A stretch of 64,000 nt of DNA from Actinophytocola sp044466355 (GCF_044466355.1 NZ_JBITMQ010000002.1:248001-312000), one strand, 5' to 3'. Numbered from the stretch's first letter, positions 25,241-34,757 are shown. Numbers and translations: made by a program. Notes: generated from the sequence alone by a model not told the origin.

Positions 25241-28200
25241 TCACTGGTTGACGCCCTGCCCGTTGAACTGCAGCTCGTCGACCGACATGAGGTCGGCCCC
25301 CTCCGGCGTCCAGTTCGGGTTCACGAACACCGCGTACAACGTGACCGTGCGGCCCGGGTCGGTCAGCGGCACCGTGAGGTCCACGGTCGTGCCCCACCCG
25401 CCAGTGTTCGCCACGTCGACCGAGCCCAGCAGCGCACCGTCCGGTGCGTCGGCGCGGAACTCGATCTTCCCGCCGATGCCGCCGGAGGACGCGGTGACCG
25501 TCACCGAGTCGATCCCGGTCAGGTTGACCGGGTCGTAGGCCACCCAGTCACCGTGCTCGATCTCGCCGAGGCGCTTCCCGGCCGACGCGTCCGTCCGGTT
25601 CAGCACCTGCACGCCACCGGTGCGCTCGAAGTGCTCAGCCTCCTTGTGCTTGGGCTCGAGCGTGACGTGCGCGGAGCCGACCAGCGCCGGTGCGCCCGGC
25701 GCGCCGCCGTCGGTGTACTGCGCACTCACCGCGGCGTACAGGTTCTGCCCCGGCCCGTGGCTGTCACCGGTGTCGGTCCGGACCGTGCCGGTGCAGCCGG
25801 TGACGTTGTCCATCGGGTGCAGGTGGTCGTCGTGCCCCAGCTGGGACTGCACCACGACCCGCGAGCAGTCGATCTGTCCGTCCTCCGGGTCGGTGACCCG
25901 GACCTCGAACGGGATCGTCGCGCCCCAGTCGAACATGCCGCCGTGCGGCGGGAACACGATCCGCACCTCGGGCCGGGTGTTGCCCGCCGTGATCGTGGTG
26001 GCGGCGACCGCGGTCAGGTCCGTGGTCGTGCTGGTCACGGTCAGCAGCACCCGGTACTGGCCGGGCTGTGTGTAGGTGAACGACGGGTTCGGGTCGGTCG
26101 AGTCGGTGTCCCCGTCGCCGTCGAGGTCCCACGCGTAGGTGACCGGCTCGCCGGAGCCGCCGCCGGAGCCCTCGCTGGAGAACTGGACGGCCAGCGGCGC
26201 GGGCCCGGACTCGGCGGACGCGCTGACGGCCGCGGTCGGCGCCCGCCCGTTCGCGACGTAGTCGATCCGGTAGATGCCGGAGCCCTCGTTGGTGCCGCCG
26301 CGGCCGGTGCCGCTGCCCGCGCCGAAGTCGATCACGTACAGCGAGCCGTCCGGCCCGAAGTCCGCCTCGAACGGCTGGGTCCACGACATGTCGGCGAAGA
26401 CGCCGTTGATGGAGTGCAGGTCGCCCGCCTTCGCGTCGGGGAACCGCGGGTCGGTGAAGCTCTGGTCCTTCTCCTGCACCGACATGGTCTTGAACCACCG
26501 CCGGGTCAGCTCGTAGGTGAACCACTTCCCGTCGAAGTACTCCGGGAACTTGGTGACCATCGGGTTGCCCGGGTTGTACTTGTAGACCGGACCGGCCATC
26601 GGGCCACCGCCGCCGGAGCCCAGCTCGGGGAACTCGGCCGAGGTCGCGTAGCTGTACCAGACCCAGGCGGGCTGGGCGGGCGGCAGGTCACGCAGGCCGG
26701 TGTTGTTCGGCGAGTCGTTCACCGGCGCCGCGCAGTCGTAGGCGGGGCCGGACGTGCCGGTGGCGAAGTCGTAGTCGCGGAACGGGGTGTTGTTCCCGGT
26801 GCAGTACGGCCAGCCCTGGTTGCCCGCCTTCGTGACCCGGAGGTACTCGACGGTGCCCGCGGGGCCGCGGTCCGGGTTCGCCGAACGCGAGTCCGGGCCG
26901 TAGTCACCGACCATCAGGGCGTTCGTCTTCGGGTCCACGGTGATGCGGAACGGGTTGCGCATGCCCATCACGTAGATCTCCGGCCGGGTCTTCTCCGTGC
27001 CCGGCGCGAACAGGTTGCCCTCGGGGACCGTGTAGGTCCCGTCCGGGCGCGGGGTGATCCGGAGGATCTTGCCGCGCAGGTCGTTGGTGTTGGCGCTGGT
27101 GCCCTGCGCGTCCCAGGCGCGGCGGCCCGCCCGCTCGTCGGTCGGCGCGAAGCCGTCGGAGGCGAACGGGTCGGTGTTGTCGCCCGTGGCGATGTACAGG
27201 TTGCCCAGGGAGTCGAACGCGAGCGACCCGGCCATGTGCGAGTTGGCGCGGCCCTCGTCGCGGTAGGTCGGGATCTCCAGCAACCGCTTCTCGGTGGCCG
27301 GGTCGACGGTGTTGTCCGCCGACACGGTGAACCGGGAGACGTTGACCTGCTTCTTCTCCTTGTCGGAGTACTGCAGGTAGAGCCAGTTGGTCTTCTCGAA
27401 CTTCGGGTCGAGCGCGAGGCCCAGCAGGCCGTCGGACTGGCTCGTCATCTCCGGGGTGTAGGCGAAGTCGAGCGCCGTGGTCACGGTCAGCGTGGCCTGG
27501 TCGATCACCTTGAGCGCACCGGTGCGCTGGATGTAGAACACGCGCCGGTCGGGTGCGACGGCCAGCTCGAACGGGTCGGCGAGGCCCTCGTCGACCAGCG
27601 GGACGCGCTGGAAGTTGCCGGTCTGGGTCGCGGTGCAGTCCCCCGGCTTGGCGCCGGCGGCCCACTCGATGCCGCCGAGCAGGTGGCCGCGGAACCAGGC
27701 GTCGGAGAACTTCTCGGCGGCGTGCCCGCCCGCGGTGAACCAGGAGCGGCCGCCGTCGTAGCGCTGGCACCACGACCACGGGTGGTCCACGCCCTCGTTC
27801 AGGCCGGTGACCCCGTCACGGGTCTTGATCTGCACGAGCGTGTGGACCTTGCCGGTGGGGTTGACCCGCCAGTTGTACCACTCCTCCTGCTGCTCCCACA
27901 GCTGCGGCAGGTCCTTCGTGGACGGATGGGTACCGTCGAGCACCTTGACCCGGCCCACCTGCGGCGCGGGGTGGTTCTCGAAGATGGCGCCGACCAGGCC
28001 CTCGTACCAGGCCCAGTCGCGCTCGCTCGCGGACGCGGCGTGGATGCCGGTGAAGCCGCCACCAGCGCGGATGTACCGCTGGAACGCGGCCCGCTGGTCG
28101 GCGTTGAGCAGGTCACCGGCCTCCGGGGTGGAGTTGGTGTTGTTGAAGACGATCGCGTCGAACCTGGCGAGGTTCTCGTCGGTGAACGCCGAGGCGTCGT

Positions 28201-28405
28201 CGGTGGCCTCGACCGCGAAGTGGTGCTTCTCGCCGAGGTCCCGGATCGCGGCGATCCCCGCCGGGATGGAGTCGTGGTAGAAGTTCGTGACCTTTGAGAA
28301 CACGAGGACGGTGAACCTCGTGTGCGCGGTGGCGGGGGTGGCAGCGAGCAGGCTCGCCAGCAGCGCCATCAGCACCACGGCGGCCGTTCTCCGTAAGACG
28401 GGCAT
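25241..28405 (-). CDS. Secreted ThuA-sorbosone dehydrogenase-PKD-CBM6-like multidomain protein
   Basis: A 1054-residue exported protein. A signal peptide ends near TPATAHT. Next is a ThuA-like domain (about 30-250, with FDAIVFNNTNS and FTGIHAAS), then a glucose/sorbosone dehydrogenase six-bladed propeller (about 270-680, with DRRVFYIQRTG, LYIATGDNTDP, GMRNPFRITVDP and DYGPD) of the PQQ-using type. A PKD domain (about 700-790, YAWDLDGDGDTDS) and a C-terminal carbohydrate-binding beta-sandwich (about 910-1054) follow. It probably oxidises or binds extracellular sugar polymers. The second ATG at 28405 has GAGAGG six bases upstream, while the first ATG at 28411 would abut it. It is monocistronic. 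Confidence 0.85.
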   Translation of the reverse strand: MPVLRRTAAVVLMALLASLLAATPATAHTRFTVLVFSKVTNFYHDSIPAGIAAIRDLGEKHHFAVEATDDASAFTDENLARFDAIVFNNTNSTPEAGDLLNADQRAAFQRYIRAGGGFTGIHAASASERDWAWYEGLVGAIFENHPAPQVGRVKVLDGTHPSTKDLPQLWEQQEEWYNWRVNPTGKVHTLVQIKTRDGVTGLNEGVDHPWSWCQRYDGGRSWFTAGGHAAEKFSDAWFRGHLLGGIEWAAGAKPGDCTATQTGNFQRVPLVDEGLADPFELAVAPDRRVFYIQRTGALKVIDQATLTVTTALDFAYTPEMTSQSDGLLGLALDPKFEKTNWLYLQYSDKEKKQVNVSRFTVSADNTVDPATEKRLLEIPTYRDEGRANSHMAGSLAFDSLGNLYIATGDNTDPFASDGFAPTDERAGRRAWDAQGTSANTNDLRGKILRITPRPDGTYTVPEGNLFAPGTEKTRPEIYVMGMRNPFRITVDPKTNALMVGDYGPDSRSANPDRGPAGTVEYLRVTKAGNQGWPYCTGNNTPFRDYDFATGTSGPAYDCAAPVNDSPNNTGLRDLPPAQPAWVWYSYATSAEFPELGSGGGGPMAGPVYKYNPGNPMVTKFPEYFDGKWFTYELTRRWFKTMSVQEKDQSFTDPRFPDAKAGDLHSINGVFADMSWTQPFEADFGPDGSLYVIDFGAGSGTGRGGTNEGSGIYRIDYVANGRAPTAAVSASAESGPAPLAVQFSSEGSGGGSGEPVTYAWDLDGDGDTDSTDPNPSFTYTQPGQYRVLLTVTSTTTDLTAVAATTITAGNTRPEVRIVFPPHGGMFDWGATIPFEVRVTDPEDGQIDCSRVVVQSQLGHDDHLHPMDNVTGCTGTVRTDTGDSHGPGQNLYAAVSAQYTDGGAPGAPALVGSAHVTLEPKHKEAEHFERTGGVQVLNRTDASAGKRLGEIEHGDWVAYDPVNLTGIDSVTVTASSGGIGGKIEFRADAPDGALLGSVDVANTGGWGTTVDLTVPLTDPGRTVTLYAVFVNPNWTPEGADLMSVDELQFNGQGVNQ

Positions 28406-28735
28406 GGGCATCCTCTCGCGGGTCGGCTTTGACCAACGGCAGGTCCGGGCACGCCACAGTGGACGGCACGCGGGGTGCGGGCCGCCCGACCACCGGGGGT
28501 GTGATCGACGTGTGGCGCGTGCCGCCCAGTGTGATACGCCGCGAACCGCTAGGCAAGGGCTTTCCTCATGAACAACGCCCGATCGGCGCAGTCACCGCTC
28601 CCGGGGAAAGCCTTTTCCTAGCCGCCGAACAATCGGGGAAACCGCCGGTGGACCGGGTCGTGCGAAGGTCGGACACGCCCCCGCAGCGCGAGCGAACCGG
28701 CAGGCGTAGGCCCACCGCTCACCGGCGGCCGGGCG
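28406..28735. other. Intergenic region holding an imperfect inverted repeat
   Basis: These 330 nt separate the sorbosone dehydrogenase gene from the cluster's aminotransferase. No convincing gene is seen. It contains an 18-nt inverted repeat, arm 1 28548-28565 and arm 2 28605-28622, 16 of 18 positions pairing around a 39-nt loop. This may be a regulatory site or the left boundary signal of the cluster. Confidence 0.55.
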
Positions 28736-30130
28736 TCACCGGCGCCGGGCCAGCTCGTCCTCGACGAACCGGGCCAGCCGATCAAGACCGTCCTCGATCT
28801 GTTCCGGCGTCACCACGCTGCACGACAACCGCAGGGCGCGCACCCCGTCACGCCCCTCCCCCGAGTCGTAGAAGTGGTGCATGGGGGTCCACAACACCCC
28901 GTAGTCACGCGCCGACCGCGTCAGCAACGCGTCGTCCACGACGAACGGCACGGTCACCACCACGAAGAACCCACCGGCGGGCACGTTCCACCGCACCGGG
29001 CCCCCAGCACCGAAGCGAGCGGCGAGCCCGTCGACCACCCGCGCCCGGTTGGCGGCGTAGATCTCCCGCTCCCGCCGGTTGGCCCGCACCAGACTGCACC
29101 CGTGCTCCAGCAGCTTCCCGCCGACGACGGCCTGGGCGAGGGCGGGCGTGTTGACGGTCAGCATGCTCTTGATCTTCGACAGCTCGTCCGCGAGCAACCG
29201 CACGGACCCGTCCGCACCGGTGACCGTCTGGTCGGCGACCACATACCCGACCCGGGCGCCCGGCAGGACCGTCTTCGCGAACGACCCCAAATACACCACC
29301 CGACGTTGCGTGTCCAGTGCCTTCAACGTCGGTACCCGGTCGCCGTCCCCGTGGAACAACCCGTACGGGTTGTCCTCCAACAGGAGAAAGTCCTCCTCGC
29401 GGGCCAACGAGAGCAGCGCCTCGCGGGTCTTCGCCGACATGCTCACCCCGGACGGGTTCGCGAAGTCCGGCATCACGTAACACGCACGCGGCCGCGACCC
29501 CGCCGCGCGGGCCCGCTGCACGGTGGCCAGCAGGTCGTCGAGGTCGACACCGGCCTCGCCGCTCGCCACCGGCAGCACCGGCATGTCCACCAGCCGCGCG
29601 GCGCCGGTCAGCCCCACGTACGTCGGCGAGACGGCGAGCACCACGTCCCGCGGCCCGGACCGCAACGCCCGCAGCACCAGCACCATGGCTTCCTGACAGC
29701 CCACGGTGACCACAATGGACTCCGGGTCGGCCACGACGCCCTCGTCCAGCTCCAGGCTCCTCGCCACGAGGTCGTGCACGATGCCCTTGGTACGGCCGTA
29801 CTGGAACAGCGTCCTGCGGACCTGCTCCTCGGTGTACCCGCGCTCCTGGCGCAGGTGGTCACCGAACCGGGCGAGGTACCGGGGCAGCTCGTCGACCTCC
29901 CAGAACTCCTCGAACGGGCGGCCCGCCGCGAACGACACCGCGTCCGGGTAGTGGTTCGCGACCTCGTTGAGGAAGTTCATCGAGTTCAGCGCCGGGTCCT
30001 CGAGCGAGGGGTGCAGGTCCGCGGTGTTCAGGTCCGTCCGTGCGGGCGGCGGCGTCGGCAGGTCGGTCACGGACGCCAGCGCCACCGGCGGCTCCTCGGA
30101 CAGCTGACCCGGCAGGTCGGCGACACTCAT
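28736..30130 (-). CDS. hpgT: 4-Hydroxyphenylglycine-forming PLP aminotransferase (HpgT-like)
   Basis: A 464-residue class I/II fold-type I aminotransferase with an N-terminal extension of about 45 residues. The PLP lysine is Lys286 in LGSFAKTVLPGARVGY, with PDFANPSGVSM and LLEDNPYG marking the cofactor pocket. In glycopeptide-type pathways HpgT transfers the amino group to 4-hydroxyphenylglyoxylate, giving L-4-hydroxyphenylglycine, often using tyrosine as donor and so regenerating 4-hydroxyphenylpyruvate. The assignment rests on the neighbouring Hmo (ATGA overlap) and on HmaS in the same cluster. The sequence alone would also allow other MocR-like or 2-aminoadipate-type aminotransferases. Confidence 0.82.
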   Translation of the reverse strand: MSVADLPGQLSEEPPVALASVTDLPTPPPARTDLNTADLHPSLEDPALNSMNFLNEVANHYPDAVSFAAGRPFEEFWEVDELPRYLARFGDHLRQERGYTEEQVRRTLFQYGRTKGIVHDLVARSLELDEGVVADPESIVVTVGCQEAMVLVLRALRSGPRDVVLAVSPTYVGLTGAARLVDMPVLPVASGEAGVDLDDLLATVQRARAAGSRPRACYVMPDFANPSGVSMSAKTREALLSLAREEDFLLLEDNPYGLFHGDGDRVPTLKALDTQRRVVYLGSFAKTVLPGARVGYVVADQTVTGADGSVRLLADELSKIKSMLTVNTPALAQAVVGGKLLEHGCSLVRANRREREIYAANRARVVDGLAARFGAGGPVRWNVPAGGFFVVVTVPFVVDDALLTRSARDYGVLWTPMHHFYDSGEGRDGVRALRLSCSVVTPEQIEDGLDRLARFVEDELARRR

Positions 30131-31224
30131 CAGGCCCTCGCAGTTCGAACGGTGGACAGCGCCCGCACCGCGCCGGTGTCGGCGCACCCGGCCAAGGTCA
30201 TGGCGGCGCGGAACTCCTCGGCCAGCAGGGAAAGGACACCACCGGCACCGCGGGCGCCGTCGGCCGCCAGCCCGTACAGCACGGGCCTGCCGACCAGCAC
30301 GCCGTCCGCCCCGCACGCGAGCGCGCGGAGGATGTCGGTACCACTGCGGACCCCGCTGTCCAGCAGCACGCCCGCGCGGCCGGCGAGCACCTCGGCGATC
30401 GCGGGCAGCGCGGTGATGCTGGGGGTCGCGCCGTCGAGCTGACGGCCCCCGTGGTTGGAGACGACCACCGCGTCCACACCGGACTCGACGGCCAGCTCGG
30501 CGTCTCTCGGGTCGAGAACTCCCTTCAGCACCAACGGGAGTGACGTGCGCTCCCGCAGCCAGGACACGTCCGTCCACGTGAGACCGGGTACGAACGCGGC
30601 CGCCGTGTGCGCGGCGATCGCGGACTCCCCCGCCACCTGGTCGTGCGCGCGGCCGACGACGCCCTCGTCGAGGTGCGCGGCGACCACGTCCCCGGGCAGC
30701 GCGAAGGAGTTGCGGAGGTCCCGCAGCCGCCTGCCCATGATCGGCACGTCGACCGTCACCACCAGCGCCGCGCAGCCCGCCTCCTCGGCGCGGGCGACGA
30801 GCGAGGCGACGAAGTCACGGGACCGCAACCAGTACAGCTGGAACCAGGTGGTGGCGCCGGTCTTCGCGATCTCCTCCACCGACACGCTGGACAGCGTGCT
30901 CACGACGAACGGCACCCCGGCCGCCGCCGCGGCCTCGGCGGCGGCCTGCTCACCGTCGGGGTGCAGCAGCCGCTGGTAGGCCATCGGCGCCACCGCGAGC
31001 GGCAGCGCGGCGTCGGTGCCGACGAGGCGGGTCGACGGGTCGACCGTGCCGGCGCCGGTCAGCACCCTCGGCAGCACGGAGACCGCGTCGAGCGCGGCGC
31101 GGTTCGCGGCGAGTGTGATCTCCGCGCCGCTGCCGCCCTCGACGTAGTCCCACAGCTCCTTCGTCAACCGTGCCTCGGCGAGTCGCGCGACGTCGGCGAC
31201 GGTCAGCGGTTCCTCACGCGCCAT
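30130..31224 (-). CDS. hmo: 4-Hydroxymandelate oxidase (FMN alpha-hydroxy acid oxidase)
   Basis: A 364-residue FMN-dependent alpha-hydroxy acid oxidase. The catalytic histidine is His258 in VVSNHGGRQLDG. Also visible are LPLAVAPMAYQRL, WFQLYWLRSRD and the phosphate-binding DSGVRSGTDILRALACGADGVLVGRP. The role is oxidation of 4-hydroxymandelate to 4-hydroxyphenylglyoxylate, the second step to 4-hydroxyphenylglycine. Lactate or glycolate oxidase is the alternative, but the HmaS/HpgT context argues for Hmo. It is coupled to HpgT by ATGA and overlaps the upstream hydrolase by 11 nt. Confidence 0.88.
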   Translation of the reverse strand: MAREEPLTVADVARLAEARLTKELWDYVEGGSGAEITLAANRAALDAVSVLPRVLTGAGTVDPSTRLVGTDAALPLAVAPMAYQRLLHPDGEQAAAEAAAAAGVPFVVSTLSSVSVEEIAKTGATTWFQLYWLRSRDFVASLVARAEEAGCAALVVTVDVPIMGRRLRDLRNSFALPGDVVAAHLDEGVVGRAHDQVAGESAIAAHTAAAFVPGLTWTDVSWLRERTSLPLVLKGVLDPRDAELAVESGVDAVVVSNHGGRQLDGATPSITALPAIAEVLAGRAGVLLDSGVRSGTDILRALACGADGVLVGRPVLYGLAADGARGAGGVLSLLAEEFRAAMTLAGCADTGAVRALSTVRTARA

Positions 31225-32152
31225 CGGACACGGTCTTCCTCAGGTACTCGGCCGCCTGCACGACGGCACGGCGTGCGTCGGGCAGCACACCGGACATCGT
31301 GAAGAACCCGTGCGCCATCCCGTCGTAGCGGGTCAGGTCGACCGGCACACCGGCCTGCCGCATCCGCTCGGCGTACTCCTCGCCCTCGTCGCGCAGCGGG
31401 TCGTACTCGGCGGTGATCACCAGCGCGGGCGGCAGCCCGGACAGGTCGTGAGCGAGCAGCGGCGACACCCTCGGGTCGCGGCCGTCCGCCGGGTCGGGAA
31501 GGTAGTTGTGCCAGTACCAGTCCACGGAATGGCGGTTGAACAGGTACCGGTCGTGGTTGTCCCGCAACGACTCCGTGTCCGCGTGGTGGCACGTGTTCGG
31601 GTACACGAGGATCTGCGCCGCGATCGGCAGCGCCCGCTCCCTGGCGAGCAGCGACACCACCGCCGCGAGGTTGCCGCCCGCGCTGTCGCCGCCGACCGCG
31701 ATGCGGCCGGGGTCTGCGCCGAGCTCGTCGGCGTGGTCGACGACCCAGGACACCGCGGCCACGCAGTCGTTCACCGCCGCGGGGAAGGGGTGTTCGGGTG
31801 CGAGCCGGTAGCCGGGTGTGACGACCAGGCACCCGGCCGCGTTGGCCAGCGCCCGGCACACCCCGTCTGAGGTGTCGATGCCGCCCAGGGTCCAGCCACC
31901 GCCGAAGAAGTACACGAGCGTCCCCAGTGGACGGTCGGCGGACGGCCGGTAGATCCGCACCGGCCGGTCGTCGTCCGGGCCGGGGAACGTCCGGTCGGTC
32001 ACCTCGTGCACGGGCTCACCCGCACCGGCGGCGGCACGGATGTCGGCGAGGTCGGCCGCGCGGGCCTCGTCGAGGGTCATCTCGTACAGCGGTGTCGCGC
32101 CGCGGCGCACGCGCTCGTCGCGCATCGCGGCGAATCGCGGGTCAAGCGGCAC
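31214..32152 (-). CDS. Alpha/beta hydrolase-fold esterase, HSL family
   Basis: A 312-residue hydrolase of the hormone-sensitive-lipase type. The nucleophile elbow is GGDSAGGNLAA, the acid is in ITAEYDPLRDEGEEYAERM and the base in YDGMAHGFF. The oxyanion-hole motif is YFFGGGWTLGG, where the usual leading His of HGGG is Phe, so activity may be altered. Its GTG start at 32152 has GGAGG upstream and overlaps the P450 by 11 nt; it overlaps hmo at the other end. Being inside the Hpg operon it may trim or transfer an ester in the pathway. That role is inferred. Confidence 0.8.
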   Translation of the reverse strand: MPLDPRFAAMRDERVRRGATPLYEMTLDEARAADLADIRAAAGAGEPVHEVTDRTFPGPDDDRPVRIYRPSADRPLGTLVYFFGGGWTLGGIDTSDGVCRALANAAGCLVVTPGYRLAPEHPFPAAVNDCVAAVSWVVDHADELGADPGRIAVGGDSAGGNLAAVVSLLARERALPIAAQILVYPNTCHHADTESLRDNHDRYLFNRHSVDWYWHNYLPDPADGRDPRVSPLLAHDLSGLPPALVITAEYDPLRDEGEEYAERMRQAGVPVDLTRYDGMAHGFFTMSGVLPDARRAVVQAAEYLRKTVSDGA

Positions 32153-33368
32153 CGTGACCTCCGGTGGTCACCGGGATGACGCTGTACCCGCGCAGCAGGA
32201 ACCCGTCGCCGCGGGTCGGTTCGCCCGCCACCGCGAGGTCCGGAAACCGTTGGAACAGCCTGGGGAACGCGAGCCGTCCCTCCAGTCTGGACAGTGCGGC
32301 GCCGAGGCAGAAGTACGCACCGCCGCCGAAGCTCTGGTGCCCGAGGTCGGCGCGGTCGGGGTCGAACGTGCCGGGGTCGGCGTGCTTGCGCGGATCGCGG
32401 TTGGCCGCGCCGATCAGCACCAGCACGTCGGCGCCCTCGGCGATCGGCACCCCGGCCAGCCCGGTGTCCTCCCCCGCGATGCGCGACAGCAGCTGCACCG
32501 GGCTGTCGTAGCGCAGGATCTCCTCCACGCAGCGCGACGCGAAGTCGGCGTCGGCACGCACGCGGTCCACCAGGTCCGGCCGCGCGAGCAGCGGGAGGAG
32601 CCCGTTGCCGAGCAGGTTCATGGTGGTCACGAAGCTGGCGTTCAGCAGCACCACGAGGTTCGCGACCAGCTCGATGTCGGTGATCCTGTCCGAGCCGGAG
32701 TCGATGAGGCCGACGAGGTGGCTGATGATGTCGTCCCCGGGGTCGCGGCGACGGTCGTCGATCAGCTTCAGGTAGTACTCGGTCAGCTCGTTCACCGCGT
32801 CGTCCGCCGAGGAGAGCTTGTCGTCGGTCTTCCCGCCCAGGTCGAGGTACCGGTCGATGCGTTCGGCCCGCTCGCGGAACCACCCGAGGTCGGACTCGGG
32901 CAGGTGCAGCAGCAGCCCGATCACCTTCGTGGGGAACTGGTAACCGAACTCGGCGATGAAGTCGACCGGCTCGCCGCCCGCGCCCAGCTCGGCCATGCGG
33001 TCGAGCAGCCCGTCGATCGCGCCGATCAGGTCGTTCTCCAGCCCAGCGATGCGACGCGGGGTGAAGACCTTGTTGAACAGGCCACGCATCCGGCCGTGGT
33101 CGGGTTCGAGACTGAACATCATGGAACGGGACAGCGTGGCGAGCACCGGGTGGTGCAGCTTGTCCTTCGGGCCGATGCCCTTGAGGAACCGTGGCCCGCG
33201 CAGCACGTCGGCGACGGCGTCGAACCCGTTCGCCACCACCGAGTACACACTCGTGGCGGGGTCCAGCGGCGAGGCGGGGCCCAGCTCGTGCAGCTTGGCG
33301 TACCACGGGTTCGGGTCGTGCCGGGCCTGCGGTGTGTACAGGTCCGCCACGATGGCGTCGGCTTCCAC
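32142..33368 (-). CDS. Cytochrome P450 with atypical I-helix
   Basis: A 408-residue bacterial class I cytochrome P450. The heme ligand is Cys354 in FGGGAYFCLG and the ExxR pair is in EEILR. The I-helix reads LNASFVTTMNLLG, so the acidic residue of the usual (A/G)Gx(D/E)TT motif is replaced by Val. The other cluster P450 at 51813-53048 has the same change and a similar C-terminal LRGY...P pattern, so the two are paralogues. GTG start at 33368 with AAGGGA upstream. It probably oxidises an aryl or carrier-bound intermediate; the redox partners are not encoded here. Confidence 0.87.
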   Translation of the reverse strand: MEADAIVADLYTPQARHDPNPWYAKLHELGPASPLDPATSVYSVVANGFDAVADVLRGPRFLKGIGPKDKLHHPVLATLSRSMMFSLEPDHGRMRGLFNKVFTPRRIAGLENDLIGAIDGLLDRMAELGAGGEPVDFIAEFGYQFPTKVIGLLLHLPESDLGWFRERAERIDRYLDLGGKTDDKLSSADDAVNELTEYYLKLIDDRRRDPGDDIISHLVGLIDSGSDRITDIELVANLVVLLNASFVTTMNLLGNGLLPLLARPDLVDRVRADADFASRCVEEILRYDSPVQLLSRIAGEDTGLAGVPIAEGADVLVLIGAANRDPRKHADPGTFDPDRADLGHQSFGGGAYFCLGAALSRLEGRLAFPRLFQRFPDLAVAGEPTRGDGFLLRGYSVIPVTTGGHGAA

Positions 33369-33403
33369 GTTCCCTTGTCGTCCCTTCTTCTACGAACGTG
33401 AGC

Positions 33404-33433
33404 GGTCCCGGTGGCACGAATGCCACCGGGACC
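33404..33433 (-). terminator. Hairpin terminator after the SGNH hydrolase gene
   Basis: A perfect 13-bp stem (33404-33416 with 33421-33433) and a CGAA loop, eight bases beyond the stop of the gene at 33441. It separates that gene from the P450-Hmo-HpgT operon on the same strand. Confidence 0.88.
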
Positions 33434-33440
33434 CTGTGAG

Positions 33441-34757
33441 TCAGCGCACGATCAGGTGCAACGGAATCGCGTCCGCCAGCGCCTTGGAGCCCCGGTCGTT
33501 CGGGTGGATGTGGTCACCCGGGTCGTACTCCGCCTTGAGCTTCGTCGGGTCGGCCGAGTCGCGGACGATCTCGTCGAAGTCCACGACCGCGCCGAACTCG
33601 CCGCGGTGGTCGCGCAGGTAGTCGTTGACCGCCTGGCGCGTGGCCTCCTTCTCCGGCGTCCACACGAGCGCGGTGCCGCCGTTGAGGCCGTTGAACGGGC
33701 CGATGGTGGCGAAGATCGTCGTGTAGCCGCGCGACTGGATCTGCTGGTTGAGCTGACGCAGCGAGGCGATGATCGCGTCGGCCGAGTCGTTGTTCATCCA
33801 GATGTCGTTGACGCCGAGGCTCACGATGACCGCGTGCGCGCCGGTCTCGGAGAACACGTCCTCGTTCAGCCGGGAGAACGCGTTGTCACCGAGCTCGGGG
33901 AACCCGGGGAACCCGCCGTCGCCCGGCTCGATGGCCTCGTGGTTCAGGCGTGCGCCGCCACGGCTGATGTTCAGGACGCCGGGCAGGTCGTCGCGGTCGA
34001 CCCTGCGCTGCAGGCGGTCGAAGAGCTGGTCGGGCCAGCGCATGTTGCCGTTGAACGTGGTGCCGTGGCCGTCGGCGAGCGAGTCGCTGAACACGATGAC
34101 CGACCCGGCCGCGTCCTCGCGGAGCACGTCGACGCCGGCCAGGAAGAACCAGCAGCAGGTGCGCGTGGTCGTGTAGCCCGCGCCGCCCGGGTCGCTCACC
34201 AGGTCACCGGGGCCGACGAAGTTGTTCTGCCGGGTGGTCGAGTGGAACGTGGTCAGGCCGGTGGAGGTCGGGAAGAAGACGCTCACGACCAGGTCCTGGT
34301 CGTTGCCGACACGCAGGTCGACGGGGTCGCTGAGCAGCTCGGCGCCCTTCTGCATGACAAAGGACGACGCCCCGCCGAAGGTCAGCTCCTTCGTCGTCGC
34401 CGGGTCGATGTCCGACAGCTCGGGAGTCGCGGTGTTCGGCTTCGCCACGGTGGCACGGCCGACCGTGACCGACTTCTCGCCGTGCAGGTTGGACAGTCGG
34501 ATGCGGACCTTCGAGCCGCCGACCGAGCCGTGGACGATCATCCGCACGCTCTGGTTGTTCAGGCCCACGAAGGTGGATCCACTCAGGTTGCCCCTGGTGA
34601 CGGCGGCAGCCCAGCTGCCGACCCAGTCCTTGTCCGAGCCGTGCCGGGCCTCCCGCGCCTCGGCCGCCTCGCCCGCGTTGGCGACGAGCACGGTCGACAC
34701 GACCGCGGTCAACGCCCCCGTGGCGATCAGCGACCGCCATTTCTTCGGGTGTTTCAT
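33441..34757 (-). CDS. Secreted SGNH/GDSL-family hydrolase
   Basis: A 438-residue exported esterase/lipase-like protein. A signal peptide (about residues 1-32, ending AEAAEA) is followed by a beta domain of about 170 residues, then the SGNH hydrolase fold: block I VIVFSDSLADG (Ser nucleophile), block III LGVNDIW and block V DHIHPND. The usual GDSL Gly-Asp-Ser is here Ser-Asp-Ser. CCTGGAGG precedes the ATG. It has its own terminator and is divergent from the ligase at 35095. It may be a neighbour rather than part of the biosynthetic pathway. Confidence 0.85.
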   Translation of the reverse strand: MKHPKKWRSLIATGALTAVVSTVLVANAGEAAEAREARHGSDKDWVGSWAAAVTRGNLSGSTFVGLNNQSVRMIVHGSVGGSKVRIRLSNLHGEKSVTVGRATVAKPNTATPELSDIDPATTKELTFGGASSFVMQKGAELLSDPVDLRVGNDQDLVVSVFFPTSTGLTTFHSTTRQNNFVGPGDLVSDPGGAGYTTTRTCCWFFLAGVDVLREDAAGSVIVFSDSLADGHGTTFNGNMRWPDQLFDRLQRRVDRDDLPGVLNISRGGARLNHEAIEPGDGGFPGFPELGDNAFSRLNEDVFSETGAHAVIVSLGVNDIWMNNDSADAIIASLRQLNQQIQSRGYTTIFATIGPFNGLNGGTALVWTPEKEATRQAVNDYLRDHRGEFGAVVDFDEIVRDSADPTKLKAEYDPGDHIHPNDRGSKALADAIPLHLIVR

